NCBI GenBank assembly: GCA_031284675.1
Contig: JAITXQ010000061.1
Location: 1-7,017 of the forward strand
Source of the DNA: Rickettsiales bacterium
Lineage (GTDB): Bacteria; Pseudomonadota; Alphaproteobacteria; Rickettsiales; Anaplasmataceae
DNA: 7,017 nucleotides
Direction of reading: 5' to 3'
The notes below the pieces were generated by a model. The model was not told where the DNA came from. It did no database searches and saw nothing but the letters and a program-made list of their open reading frames with translations. The first letter of the stretch is position 1. Every line of letters begins with the position of its first letter. Both the position numbers and the translations under genes were made by a program. Shown here piece by piece: positions 1 through 5,861 of the stretch.

Positions 1-169
1 CAAAACAGTTTTGTTATATCTTCCATGGGTAACCTCATCTATTTTTTTTGTATTTGTTGAGTTTACCCTACTCTCCTGCCTTTTCTATTCTCTTTTTAAT
101 CCAGAATTAGCGTTTGAAGGAGTAACTTTTTATTCAAATAATGGTTATGCAAGAAACGAAATTAGTTAA
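1..169 (+). CDS. 3' end of an unidentified, probably membrane-associated protein (partial)
   Basis: A frame open from the left edge (first complete codon at base 2) ends at TAA 167-169 and gives 55 residues. Roughly residues 3-32 are strongly hydrophobic (LLYLPW, SSIFFVFVEF, LLSCLFYSLF), like one long or two short membrane segments. A polar tail follows (NPELAFEG, FYSNNGYARNEIS). No start is visible, so the gene would begin outside the window. I do not recognise the family. The frame is open for its whole visible length in AT-rich DNA and the tail has ordinary protein composition, which favours a real C-terminus. It lies right beside degenerate repeat sequence, so it could also be a remnant. 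It converges on the leftward transcription predicted from the promoter at 557-585. Confidence 0.42.
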   Translation, partial: KTVLLYLPWVTSSIFFVFVEFTLLSCLFYSLFNPELAFEGVTFYSNNGYARNEIS

Positions 170-185
170 ATTTTTCACCAATCTA

Positions 186-224
186 AAAAAAAGGCAAAAG
201 AAGCCCCGTGGTGGTTGGCTATTT
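186..224. repeat. Direct repeat copy 1 (diverged ~40 bp unit)
   Basis: This A-run followed by GGCAAAAGAAGCCCC and GTGGTGGTTGGCTATTT matches the unit at 312-349 with a few substitutions and a 1-base gap. Both copies follow an AATCTAA string, at 179-185 and 284-290. On the - strand the unit has a short AGCC/GGCT stem, then TTCTTTTGCC and a run of eight T. The pattern resembles small dispersed repeats in Wolbachia intergenic DNA; that resemblance is from memory and not tested. Confidence 0.5.
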
Positions 225-261
225 ACTATGTACTAAAATATCGGCATTTTTTATTCTAACG

Positions 262-558
262 CTACGGCTGCTTTTGTGCAACTAATCTAACGTTAAGAAA
301 TTTACTAAGCAGGAAAAAAGGCAAAGAAACCCCAGAGTGGCTAGTATTCAAATTCTCCCTTGTCAATTTGATGTTCTTTACTGTCTTAAACGCTTTGTAA
401 GCGCGTTTCGGCTTATATAAGTAAAAACCTAGAAATTTTATAAAGACATACGGTGCACATAGTGCGAAAAATTAAACATGAGACGCCAAATACATTAAGT
501 TTTTTGTCATTAATCCACTGCAGAGATTGCGAAGATAAATAAATAGCTTCTCTGCCAT
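262..558 (-). pseudogene. Small reading frame interrupted by one in-frame stop; probable remnant within a dispersed repeat
   Basis: Read leftward from ATG 558-556, the frame gives 28 residues (starting MAEKLFIYLRNLC), a TAA at 474-472, then in the same frame 69 more residues before TAG at 264-262. The second part starts FFALCAPYVF and contains FLGFYLYKPKRAYKAF and KTVKNIKLTREN. One nonsense codon therefore splits an otherwise open frame of 97 sense codons. The frame also stays open upstream of 558 into the purQ end, including DIAKNRLTNSASPLI, so the original start is unclear. The predicted promoter -10 overlaps the ATG, so a transcript from it could only use a later start such as the internal ATG at codon 17. 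The product has hydrophobic stretches and a basic KPKRAYK segment, with no domain I recognise. I call it a decayed or repeat-borne frame rather than a working gene. Confidence 0.4.
312..349. repeat. Direct repeat copy 2
   Basis: GGAAAAAAGGCAAAG, AAACCCC, then AGTGGCTAGTATTCA aligns with the copy at 186-224, about 126 bp to the left. This copy lies inside the broken - strand reading frame at 262-558, where it encodes SHSGVSLPFF. The left copy read in the equivalent frame gives PPRGFFCLFF, so the two may be duplicated remnants of one small coding or repeat unit. Confidence 0.5.
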
Positions 559-585
559 GATAAGGGGGCTGGCGGAGTTTGTCAA
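557..585 (-). promoter_or_regulatory. Near-consensus sigma70-type promoter, leftward
   Basis: On the - strand TTGACA (585-580) is followed after exactly 17 bases by TATCAT (562-557): a perfect -35 box, optimal spacing and a 4/6 -10 box. Transcription would start near 550 and run left into 1-549, which has no intact gene. It lies 57 bp beyond the purQ stop and faces the same way as purQ, so it does not serve purQ. The product could be the broken frame at 262-558 or a non-coding RNA. Confidence 0.45.
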
Positions 586-641
586 GCGGTTTTTTGCAAT
601 ATCAGGGGATAATTTCGACCATAAATCTCTACCAATAAATT

Positions 642-1439
642 TTAACAAAAATACTTTAGTGCATTTTCAAAAATGAGCATTCCGTCACCATATTTTGGCA
701 GAGCAATACCTAAGCGCTTGCACTTCTCTTTTTCAATTGGCCAATTGTCCTGCTGAGTAAAAAATATTCCCCTTTCTGGGTGAGGCATTAAAGCTAGCAT
801 TCTTCCACTTTTATCCGATAAAGCTGCCAGGTCATATGTGGACCCATTTGGATTATAAGGAAATTGCAGATTGGCGTAGTTACCATTTTCATCGATATAA
901 CATAACGCAACAGAATTATCTTCAATCAATTGATCCAAAGTGCTTTGATCCATAAAAAACTTACCTTCTCCATGAGCAATAGGAAGATATAGTTCATTCA
1001 GGCTCCGTAACCAAACAGAATTACTTTGTGAGTTAACTTTTACTCTAATCCAACGGCATTGATAATTGCCTATATCATTATGGATTAAAGCTAGATTAGA
1101 GAATTCTGGAATTAACTTAACCAATATTTGACAACCGTTACATATTCCTATAACAAGCTTATCCTGAGATAAGAATTCTTGCAATTCATCAGCAAGATTA
1201 TTTTTAATGCGTAAAGCAAACGCATTACCAGCACCAGTGTCATCACCATAGGAAAAACCTCCTGGAATTGCGAGTATATTGCTTGACTTCAGTTCACTTG
1301 GATTATCTATAATCTCGTTGATGTGAACGATTTTAACTTGAACATTACTTAGATTAAGTTTTCTGCTGCATTCCATAAATGCAAATGCAGTTTCTTTTTC
1401 ACAATTTAAGCCATAACCAGATAGGACTGTGATTTCCAT
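642..1439 (-). CDS. purQ: Phosphoribosylformylglycinamidine synthase, glutaminase subunit (PurQ)
   Basis: PurQ releases ammonia from glutamine for the synthetase PurL, which converts FGAR to FGAM in cytoplasmic de novo purine synthesis. The 265-residue product is a class I glutamine amidotransferase. PGGFSYGDD (59-67) is the family oxyanion-loop motif, IGICNGCQ (97-104) holds the nucleophile Cys100, and MPHPERG (218-224) supplies His220 and Glu222 of the catalytic triad. It is longer than the ~225-residue Bacillus-type PurQ and closer to the ~260-residue forms. The extra length includes a segment near 135-210 (LPIAHGEGKF, YNPNGS). The start ATG at 1439-1437 leads directly into the typical N-terminus MEITVLSGYG. 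It begins 6 bases after the pstA stop, so it is probably cotranscribed and perhaps translationally coupled, as no clear Shine-Dalgarno is visible. Its partner purL is not in the window. Confidence 0.96.
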   Translation of the reverse strand: MEITVLSGYGLNCEKETAFAFMECSRKLNLSNVQVKIVHINEIIDNPSELKSSNILAIPGGFSYGDDTGAGNAFALRIKNNLADELQEFLSQDKLVIGICNGCQILVKLIPEFSNLALIHNDIGNYQCRWIRVKVNSQSNSVWLRSLNELYLPIAHGEGKFFMDQSTLDQLIEDNSVALCYIDENGNYANLQFPYNPNGSTYDLAALSDKSGRMLALMPHPERGIFFTQQDNWPIEKEKCKRLGIALPKYGDGMLIFENALKYFC

Positions 1440-1445
1440 GAGTTG

Positions 1446-2696
1446 CTAAAAATTAAAAAATTCAAATTTCTTTTTTACAAAATTTGCTACTAAATTTAAC
1501 GCAAACAATACCAATAATAAAGCTATAATTGCGATAGCAGCAAGTTCGACAAATGCAATTTCAGGACTGCTTGACCATATATATATTTGTACAGGTAAAA
1601 CAGTTGCTGGATCAAAAAAAGATTTTGGAGTATCGGCTATAAACGCTACCATACCTATCATAAGTAAAGGGGAAGATTCGCCTAAAATCCTTGCAATTGC
1701 AAGCACAGCACCATGTATTATTCTTGGTAATGCAATTGGTAGAGAGTGGTCTAATATAACTTTGATATGAGGCGCTCCAAGAGCAAAAGCTGCATCTTTT
1801 ATTACAATAGGAACATTTGCAAAAGCATTTTTTGTTGCAATAATAATGTTAGGTAACATCATAAATGAAAGAGTCATGCCGCCGACAAGCGGAGAAGAAC
1901 GAGGCAACCCAAATATGCCAAGATAGAGAGTTAAACCTACTACGCCGAATATTATCGAAGGAACTGCAGCAAGATTATTGATACTAATTTCTACAATATT
2001 GGTGATTAGCCTATTTTTAGGCATAAATTCATAAAGATAGATGCCCGACATAATTCCTATTGGTAATGCTAATGCTAAGCACACTATAATTGTCATTAGT
2101 GAGCCAATAAGCGCTCCTAAAATTCCTGCATTTTCAGGTTCACGAGAGTCAGATTTAAGGAATAAAGACTTATTAAAAAATTTCCTCACCCTTCCCTTTT
2201 CTTTTAGCCAGTCAAGTAATTTAGCATAATGATTGTCTAAATATTTATCTTTATTTATTGAGTTGATTATGCTTGATGCGATAAACCATATTTCATGCTT
2301 ATAACTATCTTTTGTTTGTTTCGTAAAAAAGCTTTCTAGCTCTTTGTAAGAATTACGACTTAAAATTTCGTCACTGTCTTTAAAATCAGTTCCTTCAAAT
2401 ACCTTACGTAAAGAATCGTTGAGTAAGTTAATAGACTTATATCGCAAATCACTAGGATTATTCGCCAAAGCAAAATCAGCGTTTATCTCAACTGGTAATA
2501 AAATTTTCGTTACTGTTAAGGCGCTATAAGAGTTGACCAATATGCTTAATAATATACATATAGGACAACCAAGCGATATAACTAGTGCCGTGAAAGAGCA
2601 AAAGCGTAATGCTCTGTTCTTTTTATTTTTCCTTTTTATACGAACATGTACACGACTAGATTGAAGTAACTTAAGGAACTTTTTCTTTACATTCAT
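1446..2696 (-). CDS. pstA: Phosphate ABC transporter permease PstA
   Basis: PstA is one of the two inner-membrane permease subunits (with PstC) of the PstSCAB high-affinity phosphate importer. The 416-residue protein starts with a basic cytoplasmic stretch (KKKFLKLL, RIKRKNKKNR) and a first membrane helix at about 30-54. A long soluble region follows (about 60-185), matching the N-terminal extension typical of alphaproteobacterial PstA. The permease domain occupies about 190-410, with hydrophobic segments near 190-215, 235-263, 270-290, 328-352 and 382-406. The ABC-contact EAA loop is at about 301-328 (DAAFALGAPHIKVILDH, then LPIALPRI), followed by the PstA-typical LGESSPLL (338-345). E. coli PstA is about 296 residues, so the extra length is the N-terminal region. 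The start is ATG 2696-2694 with a weak GAAG upstream. purQ follows after 6 bases; no other pst gene is present here. Confidence 0.94.
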   Translation of the reverse strand: MNVKKKFLKLLQSSRVHVRIKRKNKKNRALRFCSFTALVISLGCPICILLSILVNSYSALTVTKILLPVEINADFALANNPSDLRYKSINLLNDSLRKVFEGTDFKDSDEILSRNSYKELESFFTKQTKDSYKHEIWFIASSIINSINKDKYLDNHYAKLLDWLKEKGRVRKFFNKSLFLKSDSREPENAGILGALIGSLMTIIVCLALALPIGIMSGIYLYEFMPKNRLITNIVEISINNLAAVPSIIFGVVGLTLYLGIFGLPRSSPLVGGMTLSFMMLPNIIIATKNAFANVPIVIKDAAFALGAPHIKVILDHSLPIALPRIIHGAVLAIARILGESSPLLMIGMVAFIADTPKSFFDPATVLPVQIYIWSSSPEIAFVELAAIAIIALLLVLFALNLVANFVKKKFEFFNF

Positions 2697-2717
2697 TTTA
2701 CTTCAAATTGCTCATAG

Positions 2718-2750
2718 CTAGTCTAAATGAGACTTTCTGATTTAGACTAG
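2718..2750. repeat. Perfect 11-bp inverted repeat (hairpin) upstream of pstA
   Basis: CTAGTCTAAAT (2718-2728) and ATTTAGACTAG (2740-2750) are exact reverse complements with an 11-base loop. It lies 21 bases upstream of the pstA start in the rplS-pstA gap. There is no T-run on the leftward side, so it is not a classical terminator for rplS. It abuts the second hairpin at 2751-2774. Confidence 0.6.
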
Positions 2751-2804
2751 ATCCCAGTATCACGCTACTTGGATGACAGGAAAAAAGGCACTGTGATGAC
2801 ACCA
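2751..2804. repeat. Compound palindromic repeat in the rplS-pstA gap
   Basis: ATCCCAGT (2751-2758) pairs with ACTTGGAT (2767-2774) with one mismatch across an 8-base loop. GATGACAGG at 2772-2780 is echoed by GATGACACC at 2795-2803, each preceded by an ACTTG or ACTGT variant, so the block looks like a degenerate tandem of one small palindromic unit. On the - strand it includes GTGCC followed by six T (2791-2781), which might assist termination after rplS. The ATCCCAGT/ACTGGGAT theme resembles small dispersed Wolbachia intergenic repeats; this is recalled, not searched. Confidence 0.5.
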
Positions 2805-2826
2805 TTAATATCATTCTCCATTGTAC

Positions 2827-3204
2827 CTACTTAGATTTCTTTTTAACATAAGTGGTACGCTCTTTGATTCTTGCAGCTTTTCCAAAGAGTTTGCATAGAT
2901 AATACAGTTTTGCTCTACGAACCTTTCCTTTTCTTGTCACTTGCACTGAAACTAATGCAGGAGAATAAACAAAAAATTGAGACACTATACTCTCTCCATG
3001 GCTTACTTTTCTGACCGCAAAAGAAGAATGTAATCCGCGACTTCTTTTTGATATGCATGCACCCTCAAATATCTGTGTACGCTCACTTGCACCATCAACT
3101 ACCTTAAAAGTGACTTTCAAATCATCGCCAGGACGAAATTCTGGTACTTCTTTAGCTAACACTTGCATTTGTTGTTTATTGAACTTTTCAAGTAAATTTG
3201 TCAT
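2827..3204 (-). CDS. rplS: 50S ribosomal protein L19
   Basis: L19 is a large-subunit protein at the interface with the 30S subunit, contributing to intersubunit contacts. The 125-residue product has the family features in order: [11 protein letters not shown] (21-31), [17 protein letters not shown] (42-58), [10 protein letters not shown] (62-71), a basic [13 protein letters not shown] block (91-103) and the closing GKAARIKER (108-116) with a lysine-rich tail. Length is typical (about 115-130 residues). The ATG at 3204-3202 is preceded by GGAGAG four bases away, a good Shine-Dalgarno located inside the trmD coding end. The start overlaps trmD by 17 bases, consistent with translational coupling and the widespread trmD-rplS order. 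The rpsP and rimM genes that often precede this pair are absent here. Confidence 0.97.
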   Translation of the reverse strand: MTNLLEKFNKQQMQVLAKEVPEFRPGDDLKVTFKVVDGASERTQIFEGACISKRSRGLHSSFAVRKVSHGESIVSQFFVYSPALVSVQVTRKGKVRRAKLYYLCKLFGKAARIKERTTYVKKKSK

Positions 3205-3898
3205 TTATCTCTCCATCTAATAATTCAGGCCGACGCTTTTTTGTTACAACTTGAGACTGTTTCTGCCTCCAATCACTTATTTTTTTGTGATTACCAGATA
3301 ACAGAATCTCAGGCACTTTATGTCCTTTCCACTGTTCAGGTCTAGTATATTGAGGGTACTCAAGCATACCGCCACTATAACTAAAACTTTCTTCAGTAAT
3401 ACTATCGGAATTATTTACTACACCTGGAAGAAGCCTAATGCATGCATCAAGAACCACCATTGCAGCTGGCTCACCTCCTGAAAGTATATAATCTCCGATA
3501 CTTAACTCATAAGGAGTATACGCATCAATTATTCTTTGGTCAATACCTTCAAATCGACCACACAATATTGTTATACGAGGAAATTCTAATAATTCTCTGG
3601 CAATGCTTTGATTGAACTTGGTTCCAGATGGAGTCATGTAAATAAATTTAGTGTTTTTATGAACAGAAAATACATTATCTAGCGCATTACCAACTACATC
3701 AGGGCACATAACCATCCCTGCTCCGCCTCCATATGGAACATCATCTACTGTTGAATGTTTACCTTTAGCAAAAGAACGAATATTCACCACTTCAAGGTCC
3801 CATATTTTTTTTTCTAACGCTCTTCCGGCAAGAGAATAGTTCAAAAATCCAGGAAACATTTCTGGAAATATGGTTAATATTGTAACACTAAATGTCAT
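3188..3898 (-). CDS. trmD: tRNA (guanine-37-N1)-methyltransferase TrmD
   Basis: TrmD methylates N1 of G37, next to the anticodon, using S-adenosylmethionine, and prevents +1 frameshifting in translation. It is a SPOUT-class homodimer with a trefoil knot. Visible hallmarks, numbered from the ATG, are [11 protein letters not shown] near the N-terminus, [13 protein letters not shown] (~53-65), [13 protein letters not shown] (~112-124), [15 protein letters not shown] (~129-143) in the knot, and [25 protein letters not shown] (given in parts: [20 protein letters not shown]) in the C-terminal tRNA-binding region. I chose ATG 3898-3896, giving 236 residues starting MTFSVTILT, which matches the usual N-terminus. 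A TTG at 3904-3902 would add two residues and is less likely. The stop falls 17 bases inside rplS, so the two genes form one transcription unit. purC diverges upstream. Confidence 0.95.
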   Translation of the reverse strand: MTFSVTILTIFPEMFPGFLNYSLAGRALEKKIWDLEVVNIRSFAKGKHSTVDDVPYGGGAGMVMCPDVVGNALDNVFSVHKNTKFIYMTPSGTKFNQSIARELLEFPRITILCGRFEGIDQRIIDAYTPYELSIGDYILSGGEPAAMVVLDACIRLLPGVVNNSDSITEESFSYSGGMLEYPQYTRPEQWKGHKVPEILLSGNHKKISDWRQKQSQVVTKKRRPELLDGEINDKFT

Positions 3899-3963
3899 TG
3901 GCAAATTTGTAGCAAGCTAAACGGTAAATTGATATAATATTATAATATACAGTTAAATTAGTC
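3899..3963. promoter_or_regulatory. Divergent trmD/purC promoter region
   Basis: This 65-bp AT-rich gap must carry the starts of both transcripts. On the + strand two perfect TATAAT strings occur at 3933-3938 and 3941-3946; the nearer would place a start about 10-17 bases before purC. On the - strand TATAAT reads at 3944-3939, suitable for trmD. No convincing -35 box accompanies any of them, so assignment to a specific start is tentative. No clear Shine-Dalgarno precedes purC. Confidence 0.4.
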
Positions 3964-4683
3964 ATGTCATCGAATAAAATCATCTATGAAGGTAAAGCCA
4001 AGTCTATTATTGAAACTGAAGATCCATCAACTGTAATACAGTACTTTAAAGATGATGTTACAGCTTTTAATAAGGAAAAATATGAAATCATTGAGGGTAA
4101 AGGGACAATTAACAATCGTATTAGCGCTTTTATCATGGAAAAACTTGAGAAAGCAGGAATTAGCACGCACTTTATAAAAACTCTGAATGAAAGAGAGCAG
4201 CTAGTCAAAAAACTCAAAATCATACCTCTTGAAGTAGTAGTAAGAAATATTGCAGCTGGCAGTTTTTGTAAACGTTTTAATATAAAAGAAGGTGAGAAGC
4301 TTACATCTCCTATAATAGAGTTTTTTTATAAAAATGATGACCTAGCTGACCCAATGGTAAATGAAAATCACGTACTGTATTTTGATTGGCTATCTAGCAA
4401 AGAAATGGATGAAGTTAAAACTACAACTTTAAAGATCAACGAAATCCTAATTGATTTATTCTCAAATGCAGGCATAGATTTAGTTGATCTCAAGTTAGAA
4501 TTTGGTAGGTTGATAAATGATAGTACAAAAATCGTTTTAGCCGACGAAATCAGCCCTGATAACTGCAGGTTGTGGGATAAGGACACCGGCAAAAGCTTAG
4601 ACAAAGACGTCTTTCGCTTGAATTTAGACGACTTGAAAAAAGCATACTTAGAAGTTGTGGAAAGATTGCCAGTAAAGTTATAG
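3964..4683 (+). CDS. purC: Phosphoribosylaminoimidazole-succinocarboxamide synthase (SAICAR synthetase)
   Basis: PurC joins CAIR with aspartate using ATP to form SAICAR, a middle step of de novo purine synthesis in the cytoplasm. The 239-residue protein has the usual single-domain length and motifs: IIYEGKAK (6-13) at the nucleotide-binding N-terminus, DDVTAFN (30-36), the signature PLEVVVRNIAAGSF (88-101), IDLVDLKLEFGR (171-182) and VLADEISPDNCRLWD (191-205), with acidic residues that bind metal and nucleotide. ATG 3964 leads directly into the family N-terminus. No strong ribosome-binding site is present. The gene stands alone between trmD (divergent) and purM (convergent, 19 bases away), not in a pur operon. 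Confidence 0.97.
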   Translation: MSSNKIIYEGKAKSIIETEDPSTVIQYFKDDVTAFNKEKYEIIEGKGTINNRISAFIMEKLEKAGISTHFIKTLNEREQLVKKLKIIPLEVVVRNIAAGSFCKRFNIKEGEKLTSPIIEFFYKNDDLADPMVNENHVLYFDWLSSKEMDEVKTTTLKINEILIDLFSNAGIDLVDLKLEFGRLINDSTKIVLADEISPDNCRLWDKDTGKSLDKDVFRLNLDDLKKAYLEVVERLPVKL

Positions 4684-4697
4684 GTATAAGCTACCTA
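4681..4697. terminator. Candidate hairpin at the convergent purC/purM junction
   Basis: TAGGTA (4681-4686) and TACCTA (4692-4697) form a perfect 6-bp stem with a 5-base loop that includes the purC stop codon. It fills most of the 19-bp space between the two convergent stops. No proper T-run follows on either strand, so intrinsic termination is uncertain. Confidence 0.3.
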
Positions 4698-4702
4698 AAA
4701 TA

Positions 4703-5728
4703 CTATTCTATCAAGTAAGAGTTATCTCTCTCACTAAGCTTTCCAATAAGCTCAATTTTTTCTCCACGCTTTTGGAAATGACTTTTCACATCTTGTATAT
4801 TTTCAGAATCTACAATTAGCACCATACCAATGCCACAATTAAATGTTTTTAACATTTCTTTCTTCTCTATTTTTCCTTCTTTCTCTAACCATAAAAATAT
4901 ATCAGGCCATTTCCAAGAATTAACATCTATGTCTGCAAATAAATCTTCAGGAAGAATTCGCGGAATATTGTCTACCAAACCACCACCCGTGATGTGCGCA
5001 ATACCTTTTATTTGTGACATGATAGGCAGCAAAGAATCAACATATATTTTTGTTGGTTCGAGCAACACTTCTTTCCAAGGCTGATTATTCCATGGAGATG
5101 AGTCGTTATAATTTATACCTAAGCTTTTAAAAATATGGCGCACCAAAGAAAATCCATTTGAGTGAATTCCTTTTGATTCTAAGCCGACTATATAGTCACC
5201 TTCCTTCATAGCGTTACATTTTGGAAGAATTTTACTTTTATCAACTACTCCAACCACAAACCCTGCAAGATCATAGTGATTGCTACCATACATTCCAGGC
5301 ATTTCTGCAGTTTCTCCGCCAACCAATGCTATTTTAGCTTGCTTACACCCCTCTGCAATACCGCGCACTACAGACAATAAAACGTCTTTACTCAAAATAC
5401 CTGTTGCAAAATAATCGAGAAAAAATAAAGGTGTTGATCCTTGTGCAAGTAAGTCATTCACACACATTGCAACTAAATCTATACCTACAGTATCATGTTT
5501 ATTTACTTTTTGGGCTATTAACAGCTTTGTGCCTACTCCATCAGTTGAGGAAACGAGTACTGGATGATCGTACTGCTTACTTAACGCAGCAAAATCAAAT
5601 AGCGCAGAAAATGAGCCCACTTCGCTTATTACTTCTTCTCTAGTAGTTTCTTGAGCAATAGGCTTGACTTCTTTTATTAACTTATTATATAGTTCAAGGT
5701 TTATTCCTGATTTAGTATAGGTGTTCAT
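4703..5728 (-). CDS. purM: Phosphoribosylformylglycinamidine cyclo-ligase (AIR synthetase, PurM)
   Basis: PurM closes the imidazole ring, converting FGAM plus ATP to AIR directly after the PurL/PurQ step, in the cytoplasm. The 341-residue protein has normal family length and shares its fold with PurL. Motifs in order: YTKSGIN (4-10) at the start, STDGVGTKLLIA (61-72), MCVNDLLAQG (88-97), LVGGETAEMPGMY (135-147) of the ATP-binding region, GLESKGIHSNGFSLVR (182-197), HITGGGLVDNIPRILP (245-260) and FNCGIGMVLIV (296-306). The start ATG at 5728-5726 gives the standard MNTYTKSGIN-type N-terminus. AAAGGG lies only two bases before the ATG, too close for an ideal Shine-Dalgarno. It is transcribed from the 5729-5861 divergent region, where a good promoter overlaps a CtrA-type box. 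It converges with purC. Confidence 0.97.
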   Translation of the reverse strand: MNTYTKSGINLELYNKLIKEVKPIAQETTREEVISEVGSFSALFDFAALSKQYDHPVLVSSTDGVGTKLLIAQKVNKHDTVGIDLVAMCVNDLLAQGSTPLFFLDYFATGILSKDVLLSVVRGIAEGCKQAKIALVGGETAEMPGMYGSNHYDLAGFVVGVVDKSKILPKCNAMKEGDYIVGLESKGIHSNGFSLVRHIFKSLGINYNDSSPWNNQPWKEVLLEPTKIYVDSLLPIMSQIKGIAHITGGGLVDNIPRILPEDLFADIDVNSWKWPDIFLWLEKEGKIEKKEMLKTFNCGIGMVLIVDSENIQDVKSHFQKRGEKIELIGKLSERDNSYLIE

Positions 5729-5753
5729 AACCCTTTTATAGATTTTACAATTA

Positions 5754-5768
5754 TTAATACTATATTAA
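5754..5768. promoter_or_regulatory. Perfect CtrA-type box, TTAA-N7-TTAA
   Basis: TTAA at 5754-5757 and TTAA at 5765-5768 are separated by exactly seven bases (TACTATA), the consensus for the response regulator CtrA. The site lies between purM and the chpT-like gene. It covers the predicted purM -10 (5767-5762) and start point, a position where bound CtrA would repress purM. It ends 93 bases before the chpT-like start. A chance match in AT-rich DNA is possible: by rough estimate a few percent for a region this size. Confidence 0.45.
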
Positions 5769-5790
5769 TGCTTTGATACAAAAAATGCAA
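5762..5790 (-). promoter_or_regulatory. Predicted purM promoter
   Basis: On the - strand TTGCAT (5790-5785) and TAATAT (5767-5762) are separated by 17 bases. The start point would be near 5755, giving a purM leader of about 27 bases. The -10 lies inside the TTAA-N7-TTAA box. Confidence 0.45.
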
Positions 5791-5806
5791 CAAATCTTTC
5801 TCGCAA

Positions 5807-5855
5807 TTGACTATCATATGCTTACTGATATAGGGTAACTTAAATCATTTATAAT
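5807..5855 (+). promoter_or_regulatory. Candidate promoter(s) for the chpT-like gene
   Basis: TTGACT (5807-5812) with TATAGG (5829-5834) after 16 bases would give a leader of about 20 bases. A perfect TATAAT at 5850-5855, without a good -35, would place the start at or within one or two bases of the ATG at 5862, giving a leaderless message. The absence of any Shine-Dalgarno before that ATG is compatible with either. Confidence 0.35.
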
Positions 5856-5861
5856 CGTCTA

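Noticed and set aside
564..600. GGGGGCTGGCGGAGTTTG resembles the 5' end of tmRNA
   Set aside because: The conserved GGATTCGAC-type arm is missing and no tag frame or CCA end was found nearby. The resemblance is only to the first bases, and the same stretch makes a good promoter spacer on the other strand.
2041..2229. Plus-strand frame inside pstA, and similar frames opposite purC and purM (3984-4223, 4368-4604, 4830-5084, 5404-5643)
   Set aside because: All lie antisense to well-supported genes with clear family motifs and have no signals of their own.
3896..3904. TTG at 3904-3902 as trmD start
   Set aside because: It adds only Met-Pro before an ATG that gives the normal TrmD N-terminus, and it has no better ribosome-binding site.
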